DNA of 64,000 nucleotides from Cupriavidus pauculus (GCF_002858765.1 NZ_PJRP01000005.1:288751-352750), one strand, 5' to 3'. Counted from the stretch's first letter, positions 43,316 to 52,796 are shown. Program-made: numbers and translations. Notes: generated by a model not told the origin, from the sequence alone.

Positions 43316-44698
43316 ATGACCCTGATCCTCCAGCACGCCGACGTACTGGTCACCATGGACGCTCAGCGCCGCGAGATCGCGGACGGCGCCTTGGTCGCGA
43401 ACGGCCCTGCCATCGAATGGGTGGGTGCCACCGCCAATCTGCCCGAGACCTATCGCCGCATGGTCGACGACGGCACTGCCGAAGTCGTGAACATGCGCGG
43501 CCATGTGGTGATGCCCGGCCTGGTCAACACGCACCATCACATGTACCAGAGCCTGACGCGGGCCGTGCCGGCCGCGCAGGACGCCGAGCTGTTTGGCTGG
43601 CTGACCAACCTGTACATGATCTGGTCGCACCTGACGCCCGAGATGATTCGCGTGTCGACGCAGACTGCGATGGCAGAACTGATGCTGTCCGGCTGCACCA
43701 CCACAAGCGACCACCTGTACCTGTACCCGAACGGCTCGAAGCTCGACGATTCGATCGATGCGGCGCGGCAGATCGGCATGCGCTTTCACGCGGCGCGCGG
43801 CTCGATGAGCGTGGGCTGCAGCCAGGGCGGGTTGCCGCCCGACGTGGTGGTGGAACGCGAGGCCGATATCCTGCGCGACAGCCAGCGGCTGGTGGAGCAG
43901 TACCACGATGCCTCGCGCCACGCGATGCTGCGTGTGGTGCTGGCGCCGTGCTCGCCGTTTTCGGTGTCGCGCGACCTGATGCGCGAATCGGCGACGATGG
44001 CGCGCCACTATGGCGTATCGCTGCACACGCACCTGGCCGAGAACGACAACGACATCGCCTACTCGCGCGAGAAATTCGGCATGACGCCGGCGCAATATGC
44101 CGAGGACCTGGGCTGGGTGGGACACGATGTCTGGCACGCACACTGCGTGAAGCTCGATGACGAAGGCCTGGCGCTGTTCGCGCGCACGGGCACGGGCGTG
44201 GCGCATTGCCCGTGCTCGAACATGCGGCTGGCATCGGGCATCGCGCCGATTCGCCGCATGCGCGATGCGGGCGTGCCGGTGGGGCTGGGCGTCGACGGCA
44301 GTGCGTCGAACGACGGCGCCCACATGCTGGGCGAGGCGCGCCAGGCCATGCTGCTGCAGCGCGTGGGATTTGGTCCGGCGGCCATGAGTGCGCGCGAGGC
44401 GCTGGAGATTGCCACGCTGGGCGGTGCGCGGGTGCTGAACCGCGACGATATTGGTGCGCTGGTGCCGGGCATGTCGGCCGACATCGTATCGTTTGACATG
44501 TCCGCCGTGGGTTTTGCTGGCGGTGGTCACGACCCGGTGGCGGCGCTGGTCTTCTGTACGCCGGCCAACGTGTCGACCAGCATCATCAACGGCCGCGTGG
44601 TGGTGCGAGATGGCCAGTTGCGCACGATCGATCTGCCGAACGTGCTGGCCGATCATCGCCGGCTGGCGCGCACGCTGTTCGAGAGCGCCAGGGTTTGA
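43316..44698 (+). CDS. Amidohydrolase, probable 8-oxoguanine deaminase
   Basis: 460-aa metal-dependent deaminase of the AtzA/TrzN–guanine deaminase subtype. The metal site is complete: HHHMY (HxH) near residue 65, HTHLAEN, the HAHCV histidine and GVDGSASNDG, where the Asp is catalytic. The SASNDG form and the WSHLTPE/SVGCSQGG segments resemble bacterial 8-oxoguanine deaminases. The reaction would convert 8-oxoguanine to urate, clearing or salvaging oxidised purine. A chlorohydrolase or other purine deaminase is the alternative. A terminator follows. Confidence 0.82.
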   Translation: MTLILQHADVLVTMDAQRREIADGALVANGPAIEWVGATANLPETYRRMVDDGTAEVVNMRGHVVMPGLVNTHHHMYQSLTRAVPAAQDAELFGWLTNLYMIWSHLTPEMIRVSTQTAMAELMLSGCTTTSDHLYLYPNGSKLDDSIDAARQIGMRFHAARGSMSVGCSQGGLPPDVVVEREADILRDSQRLVEQYHDASRHAMLRVVLAPCSPFSVSRDLMRESATMARHYGVSLHTHLAENDNDIAYSREKFGMTPAQYAEDLGWVGHDVWHAHCVKLDDEGLALFARTGTGVAHCPCSNMRLASGIAPIRRMRDAGVPVGLGVDGSASNDGAHMLGEARQAMLLQRVGFGPAAMSAREALEIATLGGARVLNRDDIGALVPGMSADIVSFDMSAVGFAGGGHDPVAALVFCTPANVSTSIINGRVVVRDGQLRTIDLPNVLADHRRLARTLFESARV

Positions 44699-44736
44699 TG
44701 CGGGGTTGAGGCGGCAGAGTTTGATGCTTTGATGAG

Positions 44737-44760
44737 CGGACCGCATGAGCGGTCCGGCTT
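44737..44760 (+). terminator. Terminator after the deaminase gene
   Basis: Stem CGGACCGC / GCGGTCCG with a 4-base loop, then GCTTTG. The T-run is short, so it is moderate. Confidence 0.5.
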
Positions 44761-44815
44761 TGCGTGGCGGAATCGCCAGAAGATGCCAACGATCGCGCCA
44801 GAAAGCCCAGAAAGC

Positions 44816-44845
44816 AAAAGGCCGGAAGCATTGCTGCTTCCGGCC
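44816..44845 (-). terminator. Terminator of the second tRNA-Lys gene
   Basis: An 11-bp stem (GGCCGGAAGCA / TGCTTCCGGCC), 4-base loop, followed on the minus strand by TTTTGCTTT. Different in sequence from the terminator of copy 1. Confidence 0.8.
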
Positions 44846-44855
44846 TTTCTGTGTC

Positions 44856-44931
44856 TGGTGGGGCGTGAGTGACTCGAACACTCGACCTACGGATTAAGAG
44901 TCCGCTGCTCTACCAACTGAGCTAACGCCCC
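44856..44931 (-). tRNA. tRNA-Lys(CTT), copy 2
   Basis: Full cloverleaf with CCA, the same 76 bases as the copy at 42093 and in the same orientation. It has a near-consensus promoter of its own. Confidence 0.95.
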
Positions 44932-45271
44932 GACGAAGACCGAGATTCTAGCAGCATTTTCAGCTTTGTCAAACGCTAAATGCGTACCGCGAATAAATCG
45001 GCCAGGAGGCCTGCAGTGTGCGTGCTGCAAGCTGCCGCGTGATCGGATCGATCGGCTGAACAATCGGCACATCACGCTGACACACACGCATGGCACGCTG
45101 CGCGGTTGCGGTGGCGTCACGATGCAGAACAGGCGACGCGTCGCGGAACTTGCTGTACCCGCCACCGGTCATTGGGACGAATCTTATTCTGCTGAAGGTG
45201 CGCAGGGGATCGAAGACGATTTCCGCAAAGCCATGTTAGGATTCTTTTCCACTTGCATATGGAGGGCTGTG
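44932..45271. other. Region between tRNA-Lys copy 2 and the DUF1488 gene
   Basis: About 340 bases without a supported gene. It contains the tRNA promoter near the left edge. The DUF1488 frame is open upstream, giving a Cys-rich extension of about 100 codons, but without ribosome site or family resemblance. Confidence 0.5.
44945..44972 (-). promoter_or_regulatory. Promoter of tRNA-Lys copy 2
   Basis: On the minus strand TTGACA, a 16-base spacer and TAGAAT. This is the best match to the sigma-70 consensus that I noticed in the window, and is 13 bases from the tRNA 5' end. Confidence 0.7.
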
Positions 45272-45538
45272 ATGATGGAAATCAAATTCCAGGAGCAAGA
45301 CCGCTACGACATCAACAACGAGGGTTTGCTGTTCCACGCGCTTGTCGATGGTGAGCAAGTGACATGCGTGGTAACACGCGAAGCACTCTGGGAAGGCTTC
45401 AGCGCCGACCAGGTGCTGTCGCTGGAAGAGGCGTTCCGCGCCGGTCGTGACACGATCGAACGCGCGGCCGTGGTGCTGATCGAGCAGGGCGTGCCCCAGC
45501 CGGTCGTGGTCAAGCGGGCGCACGTGGCGCCGGTCTGA
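45272..45538 (+). CDS. DUF1488 family protein
   Basis: 88-aa cytoplasmic protein. LLFHALVDGEQVTCVVTREALWEGF followed by AFRAGRDTIERAAVVLIEQG matches DUF1488, a small family of unknown function common in Burkholderiales. The ATG is six bases after a strong GGAGG site. No neighbour suggests a role. Confidence 0.7.
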   Translation: MMEIKFQEQDRYDINNEGLLFHALVDGEQVTCVVTREALWEGFSADQVLSLEEAFRAGRDTIERAAVVLIEQGVPQPVVVKRAHVAPV

Positions 45539-45686
45539 AAGCCGACCGACGGTAGCAACCCTCCGCCCGCCGGCTTCGGCCCTGCTTCACCGCAGGCCGG
45601 CCGGCGCGCCAGACGCCTGAAGGTTCAGGGCGCTTTTCGAGAAGTTCTCAGCAGTTTTTTCAAAGTCTGGTTGTCTGCATTGCCAC

Positions 45687-47546
45687 TCAGGCAGGATGCG
45701 TCGTGTCCAGTGTTGCGCCATGTCGTGACGCGGGCCGATCCGTGACGTCCTGTTCCTGCAGGCTTGCGGGGCTGCCTGGCCGTTGGGCGCATTCCTCGAA
45801 AATGCGCGCCTGGCATTGCGCGCAGATTTCGGGCGAGAGCGTCGCGATGATCGTGTGAAGTGCCTGCCGCTTGGTGGGGAAAATATGGTCGCGGCCCAGC
45901 TTGGCCGTGAAGCCGGTCTGCTCCCAGGTTTCCAGCACCTGCGTGCGGGGGCGATGGAAGTAGAGGTCACCGCCCGCCGCGCGCCGCTCGGCCAGTTCGG
46001 TTTCCCACATCTCGGCGCCCGCCATGTCGATGAAGTTCATGCTCTTGGTCATCGCCAGCAGGTGCTTCTGGTCGGCGTCGACCGTGCGCAGCCAGTGCAG
46101 GCGATCGGTCACGTACTGCACCGCGCCAAAGTAGATCGCGCCTTCCATGCGCAGCAGCTTCAGTTGCGGGCATTCGGGCTGGGGGCGTCGCAATTCGTCC
46201 AGCGGCGTGAAGCGCCGGCCGGGATCATCGGCATCGGGCACCAGGCTGCGTACGGCCGGGCGGGACGTGCGATAGAGGTAGGCTACCAGCGACAGGATCG
46301 TGCCGAGCAGCACCGCCATTTCCAGTCGGATCACCAGCGTGGCGGCGAACGTGCCCACCGCGATGGCGAATTCCGTGCGCGATAGCTGCGCAATGCGGCG
46401 CAGTCGCTGGAAATCGAACAGGCCCCAGGCCACCAGTATCAGCATGGCCGCGATGGCGGCCAGCGGAATCTGGGCCAGCAGCGGGGCGCTGACGGTGACC
46501 AGCACCACCAGCAGCAAGGCCGAGAACACGCTTGCCAGCGGCGTCTGGGCGCCGGCCTCGAAGTTCGGCATCGAGCGATTCAGCGAGCCACACGAGATGT
46601 ATCCCGAAAACAGCCCTCCGGCGATATTCGACAGGCCCTGGCCGATGAACTCGCGGTTGGCGTCGACATGCTGGCCGGACCGCAGCGCGACGGCCTTGGC
46701 GATCGAGATCGATTGCCCCAGCGCCACGATGGTCAGCGCGGCGGCAATGCCGAGCAGGTCGGGCACCGTGCGCCAGTTGATATCAGGCACATGGAAGGGC
46801 GGAATGGCTGACGGAATCGGCCCCACCACGTTCACATGCTGGGCGCCGCCCCAGCCGCTATGGTTCAGCAGCATCGCCACGCTGTAGCCGGCCAGCAGGC
46901 CCAGCAGCATGAACGGCAGCCGCCGCGACACGCGCTTGACGGCGATGGTCGCCACCAGCGTCACCGCACCGACAATCAGCGCGCTGCCATTGACGGTATC
47001 CAGGTTCTCGAACAGGAATCGCACCACGCCGAACGCGCTGGTGCCCGTGGGCACTGCCAGGCCGAAGAGATCCTTGAGCGCGTACAGGCCGATCAGCGTG
47101 GCCGCGCCGCACGTGAAGCCGAGCAAGACTGATGGCGAGATGAAGTTGGCCAGCGAGCCCAGGCGCAGCGCCCCGACCGCCAGTTGCAGCAGCCCCACCA
47201 GCATCGTCACGGCCAGCGCCAGCGCGATATAGGCCGGACTGCCCGCAAAGGCCACCGGGCTCAGCATGGCGAACAGCGCGAGCGAATTGGCATTGGTCGG
47301 CCCGGACATCACGTGCCAGCTCGACCCGAACAGCGCCGCCACGATGCAGGGGATCACCGCCGTGTAGATGCCATATTGCGGTGGCAGCCCCGCCAGCGTG
47401 GCAAAGGCCACGCCCTGCGGCAAGACCAGCACCGCGCCAAGCAGGCCGGCGATCACGTCAGCGCGCAGCGTCAGCGGGGTGACGCGTCGCAGCCAGGGGA
47501 ACCAGCGCTGCAGGGCCGGGGTGTTGGCGCGGGCGGCGGCGCTCAT
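45687..47546 (-). CDS. SulP family anion permease with STAS domain
   Basis: 619-aa inner-membrane transporter. The N-terminal 11-14 segment SulP core starts near residue 28 (DVIAGLLGAVLVLPQGVAFATLAGLPPQYGIY), with GPTNANSLALFAMLSP near 82. The C-terminal STAS domain (about 450-570) has SMNFIDMAGAEM, where many STAS domains have a phosphorylatable Ser/Thr. The last 40 residues add a CAQCQARIFEEC cluster. Sulfate, bicarbonate or a dicarboxylate is possible. It starts 4 bases after the xthA stop, so is co-transcribed with it. Confidence 0.88.
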   Translation of the reverse strand: MSAAARANTPALQRWFPWLRRVTPLTLRADVIAGLLGAVLVLPQGVAFATLAGLPPQYGIYTAVIPCIVAALFGSSWHVMSGPTNANSLALFAMLSPVAFAGSPAYIALALAVTMLVGLLQLAVGALRLGSLANFISPSVLLGFTCGAATLIGLYALKDLFGLAVPTGTSAFGVVRFLFENLDTVNGSALIVGAVTLVATIAVKRVSRRLPFMLLGLLAGYSVAMLLNHSGWGGAQHVNVVGPIPSAIPPFHVPDINWRTVPDLLGIAAALTIVALGQSISIAKAVALRSGQHVDANREFIGQGLSNIAGGLFSGYISCGSLNRSMPNFEAGAQTPLASVFSALLLVVLVTVSAPLLAQIPLAAIAAMLILVAWGLFDFQRLRRIAQLSRTEFAIAVGTFAATLVIRLEMAVLLGTILSLVAYLYRTSRPAVRSLVPDADDPGRRFTPLDELRRPQPECPQLKLLRMEGAIYFGAVQYVTDRLHWLRTVDADQKHLLAMTKSMNFIDMAGAEMWETELAERRAAGGDLYFHRPRTQVLETWEQTGFTAKLGRDHIFPTKRQALHTIIATLSPEICAQCQARIFEECAQRPGSPASLQEQDVTDRPASRHGATLDTTHPA

Positions 47547-47550
47547 CGGC

Positions 47551-48348
47551 TCAGTCGAGCTGGAGCGAGGCCACGACCGGCGTGTGGTCGGACGGCTGGT
47601 CCCAGCGGCGCGGCTCCTTGTCGATCAGGCAGGTCGTGCAGCGCTGGGCCAGGTCGGGCGACAGCAGGATATGGTCGATGCGCAGGCCCGCGTTGCGGCG
47701 GAAGCCCATCATGCGGTAGTCCCACCACGAGAACATCTTCTCGGGCTGCTCGAACATGCGGAACGAATCGACCAGACCCATCGCCACCAGCGCCTTGAAG
47801 GCATCGCGTTCCTGCGGCGACACCAGGTTCTGGCCTTCCCACTTGGCCGGGTCGTGCACGTCGCGGTCTTCCGGGGCGATATTGAAATCGCCCAGCAGGG
47901 CCAGCTTCGGATATTTGATCATCTCGGCGCGCAGCCAGTCGGTCATGGCGCGGAGCCAGTCGAGCTTGTAGACGAACTTGTCCGAATCGAGCGCCTGGCC
48001 GTTCGGGAAGTACGCGCTGATCAGCCGTACGTCGCCGTAGGTGCCGGCCACCACGCGCTGCTGGGCGTCTTCATAGCCGGGGATGTTGCGCACCACGTCG
48101 GTCGGCGCCGGCATGGCGCCGTCGCGCGCCACGATCGCCACGCCGTTGTACGTCTTCTGGCCCGTGAAGATGCTGTGGAAGCCGGCGGCTTCCAGTTCGG
48201 CCAGCGGGTACTTGTCGTCGGGCAGCTTCAGTTCCTGCAGGCACAGCGCGTCGATGGGGGTGCCCGCGGCGTCCTGCGCGGCCAGCCATTGCAGCACCTG
48301 GGGCAGGCGGACCTTCAGGGAATTGACGTTCCAGCTCGCGATTCTCAT
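47551..48348 (-). CDS. xthA: Exodeoxyribonuclease III
   Basis: 265-aa AP endonuclease and 3'-5' exonuclease of base-excision repair. It begins MRIASWNVNSLKVRLPQVLQWL with the Asn of the active site, LCLQELKLPDD supplies the Mg-binding Glu, LLGDFNIAPEDRDVHD the Asp/Asn pair, and the end QPSDHTPVVASL the catalytic Asp-His. Complete. It begins 6 bases after an unknown gene and is followed tightly by sulP. Confidence 0.95.
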   Translation of the reverse strand: MRIASWNVNSLKVRLPQVLQWLAAQDAAGTPIDALCLQELKLPDDKYPLAELEAAGFHSIFTGQKTYNGVAIVARDGAMPAPTDVVRNIPGYEDAQQRVVAGTYGDVRLISAYFPNGQALDSDKFVYKLDWLRAMTDWLRAEMIKYPKLALLGDFNIAPEDRDVHDPAKWEGQNLVSPQERDAFKALVAMGLVDSFRMFEQPEKMFSWWDYRMMGFRRNAGLRIDHILLSPDLAQRCTTCLIDKEPRRWDQPSDHTPVVASLQLD

Positions 48349-48354
48349 GTGTCG

Positions 48355-48792
48355 TTATTCTTCGGGGTTGGCACTTTCGCCAAAAAGGTTGCGGCCACCG
48401 CCCAGCAGATCGCGCTGGTCGAGGATCTCGAACGCGATTTCGGGATGGGTTTCCATACTGCGCCGGATGGCGGCGGGAATCGCCTGCCGGGTCTTGCGGC
48501 ACAGGCCAGGCTGGTCGACCAGTTCAATGCGGAAGCCGCGCGTGGTGCGCACCACGTTGTCACTGGGCGTGATCGTGATCGTAATGCCCAGCAGCGCGTG
48601 CATCCGTTCCTGCATCCGGTTCAGATCGGCCAGCGTGGCGATGTTTTCTAGTCTTTCTACGAGTTTCTTTTCTTCCTGCTGCGTGAGCTGCAGGATGCGC
48701 CGGTCGGCGTGCGGATTATCGAGCAGCGCCTCGCGGTTGCAGACGCAGGCGCCCGGCGGACATTCCTTGCGGATCGGGAAAGGAATGTCCAT
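48355..48792 (-). CDS. Conserved-looking protein of unknown function upstream of xthA
   Basis: 145-aa soluble protein, not recognised. N-terminal cysteines in CPPGACVCNREALLDNP, a charged helix (LTQQEEKKLVERLENIATLADLNRMQERMHALL), then a predicted beta-rich part (ITITITPSDNVVRTTRGFRIELV) and a last Cys in PGLCRKT. The Cys pattern could bind a metal, but no family motif is certain. Spaced 30 bases after prlC and 6 before xthA, so it is part of the same transcript. The ATG giving MDIPFPIRKECPPG was used. Confidence 0.6.
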   Translation of the reverse strand: MDIPFPIRKECPPGACVCNREALLDNPHADRRILQLTQQEEKKLVERLENIATLADLNRMQERMHALLGITITITPSDNVVRTTRGFRIELVDQPGLCRKTRQAIPAAIRRSMETHPEIAFEILDQRDLLGGGRNLFGESANPEE

Positions 48793-48822
48793 GAGCCGGG
48801 GCGTCTGGGCGGGGCGAGGCGA

Positions 48823-50925
48823 TCAGGCTGCCGCCGCCGTTTCGGCCATGCCGCCGTGCCGCAGCAGCGCGTCGATCTGCGGGGTGCGGCCACGGAAGGC
48901 CACGAACGATTCCATGGCCGGGCGGCTGCCGCCCACCGACAGGATTTCCTGCCGATAGCGCTCGCCGGTTGCTGCATCCAGCACGCTGCCCGACAGCCTG
49001 GCGGCTTCCTCGAATGCCGCGTACACGTCGGCCGACAGCACTTCGGCCCACTTGTAGCTGTAGTAGCCCGCCGCGTAGCCGCCCGCGAAGATGTGGCTGA
49101 ACGTGTTCGGCCAGCGCGACAGCGGCGACTGCGGCACCACGTGCCTGGCGTCGTTGATCTGGCGCGACAGCTCCAGCACCGACACGGCGCCCTGCGGGTC
49201 GTAGTCGGTATGCAGGTGCATGTCGAACGACGAGTACACGATCTGGCGCAGCGTCATCATGCCGTTCTGGAAGTTCTTCGCCGCCAGCATGCGGTCGAAC
49301 AGCGCACGCGGCAGCGGGGCGCCGGTATCCACGTGGGCGGTCATCGTCGACAGCACCTCGTATTCCCAGCAGAAGTTCTCCATGAACTGCGACGGCAGTT
49401 CCACGGCATCCCACTCCACGCCGTTGATGCCCGATACGCCCAGGTCGCCCACCTGCGTGAGCATGTGGTGCAGGCCGTGGCCGAACTCGTGGAACAGCGT
49501 GATGACTTCGTCATGCGTGAACTGCGCGGGCTTGCCGCCCACCGGCGCCGTGAAATTGCAGGTCAGGTAGGCCACCGGCGTCTGGACCGTGCCGTTGTCG
49601 TGCTCCTTGCGGCCGCGGGCGTCGTCCATCCAGGCACCGCCGCGCTTGCCTTCGCGTGCGTAGAGGTCGATGTAGAACTGGGCCAGCAGCGCGCCCTGCG
49701 GCGACACCACGCGGAAGAAGCGCACATCCTTGTGCCAGGTCTGGGCGTCGTCCGGCTCGATCTTCACCGAGAACAGCTTCTCGACGACACCGAACAGGCC
49801 CTTCAGCACCTGGGGCTCCTGCAAGTACTGCTTGACCTCGTCGTCGGAGAACGCGTATCGCTTCTGGCGCAGCTTTTCCGAGGCATAGGCCACGTCCCAC
49901 GGCTCGATCTTGTCCAGGCCCAGCTCGGCGGCGGCGAACTCGCGCTGCTCCTTCCAGTCAGCCTCGGCATAGCGGCGGGCCTTGACGGCCAGCTCGTCCA
50001 GGAACTTCAGCACGTCGGCTGGCGTTTCGGCCATCTTCGGCACCAGCGAGACTTCGCCGTAGTTGTTGTAGCCGAGCATCTGCGCCTCTTCCCGGCGCAG
50101 CGTCAGCTGCTCGCGCATGTTCGACGTGTTGTCCCAGTCGGCCTGGCCGTTGTTGTACTGCGGGCCCAGTTCCGAGGCGCGCGTGACGCTGGCTTCGTAC
50201 ATGGTCTGGCGCAGGGCGCGGTCGTCGGCATACTGGAGCACCGGGAAGTACGACGGGAAGTGCAGCGTGAATTTCCAGCCGGCCTTGCCATCCTTTTCGG
50301 CGGCCAGCTTCGCGGCTTCCTGCGCGTCGGCCGGGATGCCGGTCAGGCGCTTTTCGTCGTCGATGTAGAGTGCGTAGGCGTTGGTGGCGTCGAGTACGTG
50401 ATCGGAGAACGCCTTCGACAGCTGGGCCTGCTGATCCTGGATCTCGGCAAAACGCGGCTTCTGGTCTTCGGGCAGCTCGGCGCCGCCCAGGCGGAAGCCG
50501 CGCAGCTCGTTTTCGAGCAGTTGCTTGCGGGCCGGCGACAGGCCGGCGAACTCGGGGCCGGCGGCCACCGCCTTGTATTTTTCGTACAAAGCCAGGCTCT
50601 GACCCAGCGACGACCAGAATTCGGTCATGCGCGGCAGGTTGTCCGAGTGAGCCTTGCGCAGCTCGGGGGTGTCGGCCACGGCGCTCAGGTGGCCCACCAC
50701 GCCCCAGGCACGGCCCAGCGGCTCGGTGGCGGTTTCCAGCGCTTCGACGGCCGTCTTCCAGGAAGCTGGCGTCTCGGGCGCCTCGGCGCGCGAGACAGCG
50801 GTTTGGGCCTGGGCCAGCAGCACGTCCAGCGCCGGGCCGATGTGCTCGGGGCGGATCTCGGCAAAGCGCGGCAGGTCCGCGAAGTCGAGCAGCGGGTTGT
50901 TGGCGCGGTCGGTGGTATCAGTCAT
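48823..50925 (-). CDS. prlC: Oligopeptidase A (M3 metallopeptidase)
   Basis: 700-aa cytoplasmic zinc peptidase that degrades short peptides, including cleaved signal peptides. The zinc site HEFGHGLHH (HExxH) is near residue 485, with the third ligand Glu about 25 residues on in ELPSQFMENF. Length and the N-terminal helical region are normal. Start at MTDTTDRANNPLLDF; the 47-codon extension upstream is not supported. It lies between folD and the xthA group. Confidence 0.95.
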   Translation of the reverse strand: MTDTTDRANNPLLDFADLPRFAEIRPEHIGPALDVLLAQAQTAVSRAEAPETPASWKTAVEALETATEPLGRAWGVVGHLSAVADTPELRKAHSDNLPRMTEFWSSLGQSLALYEKYKAVAAGPEFAGLSPARKQLLENELRGFRLGGAELPEDQKPRFAEIQDQQAQLSKAFSDHVLDATNAYALYIDDEKRLTGIPADAQEAAKLAAEKDGKAGWKFTLHFPSYFPVLQYADDRALRQTMYEASVTRASELGPQYNNGQADWDNTSNMREQLTLRREEAQMLGYNNYGEVSLVPKMAETPADVLKFLDELAVKARRYAEADWKEQREFAAAELGLDKIEPWDVAYASEKLRQKRYAFSDDEVKQYLQEPQVLKGLFGVVEKLFSVKIEPDDAQTWHKDVRFFRVVSPQGALLAQFYIDLYAREGKRGGAWMDDARGRKEHDNGTVQTPVAYLTCNFTAPVGGKPAQFTHDEVITLFHEFGHGLHHMLTQVGDLGVSGINGVEWDAVELPSQFMENFCWEYEVLSTMTAHVDTGAPLPRALFDRMLAAKNFQNGMMTLRQIVYSSFDMHLHTDYDPQGAVSVLELSRQINDARHVVPQSPLSRWPNTFSHIFAGGYAAGYYSYKWAEVLSADVYAAFEEAARLSGSVLDAATGERYRQEILSVGGSRPAMESFVAFRGRTPQIDALLRHGGMAETAAAA

Positions 50926-51088
50926 GACAATTCCCGGTTGGCGTGCCGCCGACGAAATGGCCACGGGGCCCGGCGGCACGATTACCTGTGCAAGATGAGG
51001 CCTTTGGGGCCAAATATCCAGTACGACTTTGCTATCAGGGTGATTGAGGCGCGGCAGGCGCGCCATCGGGACCCTTCGGGTCCGTTCC

Positions 51089-51946
51089 TCAGGCCAGGCC
51101 GGCGCGGCGCTCGGCTGCTTCCAGCGTGTTGATCAGCAGCATCGTGATCGTCATCGGGCCAACGCCGCCCGGCACCGGCGTGATATGGCCGGCTACCTCG
51201 CGCACGCCGGCAAAGTCGACATCGCCGCACAGCTTGCCGGCATCGTCACGGTTCATGCCCACGTCGATGACCACGGCGCCCGGCTTGATCATGTTGGCGG
51301 TGATGATGTTGCGACGGCCCACGGCGGCCACGATGATGTCGGCGTCACGGGTATGGGCGGTCAGGTCGCGCGTCTTGCTGTTGCAGATCGTCACGGTTGC
51401 GCCGGCCTGCAGCAGCAGCATCGCCATCGGCTTGCCCACGATGTTCGAGGCGCCCACCACCACGGCACGGGCGCCGCGCAGCGGGTACTGGATCGATTCC
51501 AGCATCTTCATGCAGCCGTAGGGGGTGCAGGGGCGGAACAGCGGGGCGCCCGTCATCAGCGCGCCGGCATTGGCCACGTGGAAGCCGTCGACGTCCTTTT
51601 CGGGGGCGATGGCTTCGAGCACCTTGTGGCTGTCGATGTGCTTGGGCAGCGGCAGCTGAACCAGGATGCCGTGGATCTTCGGGTCGTTGTTCAGCGCGTC
51701 GATACGGGCCAGCAGGTCGGCTTCGGACAGGTCGGCCGGATAGCGGTCCAGCGACGAGTAGAAACCGTTGTCCTCGCAGGCCTTGACCTTGTTGCGTACA
51801 TAGACCTGGCTGGCGGGGTCCTCGCCCACCAGCACCACGGCGAGCCCGGGCTGGTGACCGGCGGCGGTCAGGCGGGCGGCGCGCTGGGCGGCTTCGGCAC
51901 GGATTTGTTTGGCAAGGGCGTTACCGTCGATCAGTTGGGCGGTCAT
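51089..51946 (-). CDS. folD: Bifunctional methylenetetrahydrofolate dehydrogenase/cyclohydrolase
   Basis: 285-aa NADP-dependent enzyme of one-carbon metabolism. Substrate motif [14 protein letters not shown] near residue 50 with catalytic Lys, [10 protein letters not shown] near 95, KDVDGFH near 118, and NADP motif [15 protein letters not shown] near 163; ending PGGVGPMTI. All expected regions are present. It starts the minus-strand run and is divergent from the CbiM-like gene. Confidence 0.96.
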   Translation of the reverse strand: MTAQLIDGNALAKQIRAEAAQRAARLTAAGHQPGLAVVLVGEDPASQVYVRNKVKACEDNGFYSSLDRYPADLSEADLLARIDALNNDPKIHGILVQLPLPKHIDSHKVLEAIAPEKDVDGFHVANAGALMTGAPLFRPCTPYGCMKMLESIQYPLRGARAVVVGASNIVGKPMAMLLLQAGATVTICNSKTRDLTAHTRDADIIVAAVGRRNIITANMIKPGAVVIDVGMNRDDAGKLCGDVDFAGVREVAGHITPVPGGVGPMTITMLLINTLEAAERRAGLA

Positions 51947-52097
51947 GGGCGTACGTGACTGGAAAGGCTGGAAGGAAGGCGCCGCGCGCCGCGCGGGGCG
52001 GCGGGCGCAAAACCCGGATTATAAAGGCTTGGCGCGATTCGGCGCCGCCTTGACCGGATGCAAGCGGAGATCGGCTGGCGGCTGCTAGCATCCGCCG

Positions 52098-52796
52098 ATG
52101 GACATCGAAGAATCTTCAATTCCCGAATTACTGGCGACCTGGCCGCTGCCGACCCTGGCCGTGGCCGTGCTGGCCTGGGCGATCTCGCAGCGGCCGTGGC
52201 AGGTGTTGCGCCGCGAGCCGATCCAGCATGCCTGGCTGGGGACGCTGGTGTTCCTGGCCTTGCTCTGGACGGCGCGTGCCACGCTGGGCGGCGGGGTGGT
52301 GATCCAGTTGATGGGCGCGACACTGGCCGTGACGATGTTCGGCCTGCCGCTGGCATTGGTGTCGCTGGCGATCGCCAACGTGATCTCGCTGATCGGGCTT
52401 GCCTACCTGGCCGGGCTGGCGTGGCAGGACATCCACTGGATATCGCTGGCGCCACGGTTCATCTGGATGGCGGCCGTGCCCGCGCTGGTTACGGCTGGCC
52501 TGCAGGCCACGCTGCGGCAATGGCTGCCCCGGCACCTTTTTATCTTCATCCTGGGCCACGGCTATTTTGCCGCGCTGGTGGCGACCATCGTGTCGGGGGT
52601 GCTGCGGCTGGCGTGGCTCATGCTTGTGGGCCAGGCTGGCGATGCCGGACTGACCGTGGGCGACTGGCTGACCGGCGTGGTGATCATCGCCTTCGGCGAG
52701 GCATTCCTGACCGGCATGCTGGTGGCGATTTTCGTCATCTACCGCCCGCAATGGGTGGTGACGTTCGCCGACGCGGAATATCTGGAGGGAAAGTAG
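52098..52796 (+). CDS. CbiM-like membrane protein without partner subunits
   Basis: 232-aa protein with about six hydrophobic segments. The segment IQLMGATLAVTMFGLPLALVSL and the ending FGEAFLTGMLVAIFVIYRPQWVV resemble CbiM-type substrate-binding permeases of cobalt/nickel ECF transporters. True CbiM proteins start Met-His, which ligates the metal; here the start is MDIEESS, with Asp in place of His. No ATPase or transmembrane partner genes are nearby. It could be a divergent metal permease or a repurposed integral protein. Start chosen at the only suitable ATG. Confidence 0.6.
   Translation: MDIEESSIPELLATWPLPTLAVAVLAWAISQRPWQVLRREPIQHAWLGTLVFLALLWTARATLGGGVVIQLMGATLAVTMFGLPLALVSLAIANVISLIGLAYLAGLAWQDIHWISLAPRFIWMAAVPALVTAGLQATLRQWLPRHLFIFILGHGYFAALVATIVSGVLRLAWLMLVGQAGDAGLTVGDWLTGVVIIAFGEAFLTGMLVAIFVIYRPQWVVTFADAEYLEGK

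Noticed and set aside
44966..45271. 102-codon Cys-rich N-terminal extension of the DUF1488 protein
   Set aside because: The strong GGAGG site directly before 45272 and the family length support the short form.
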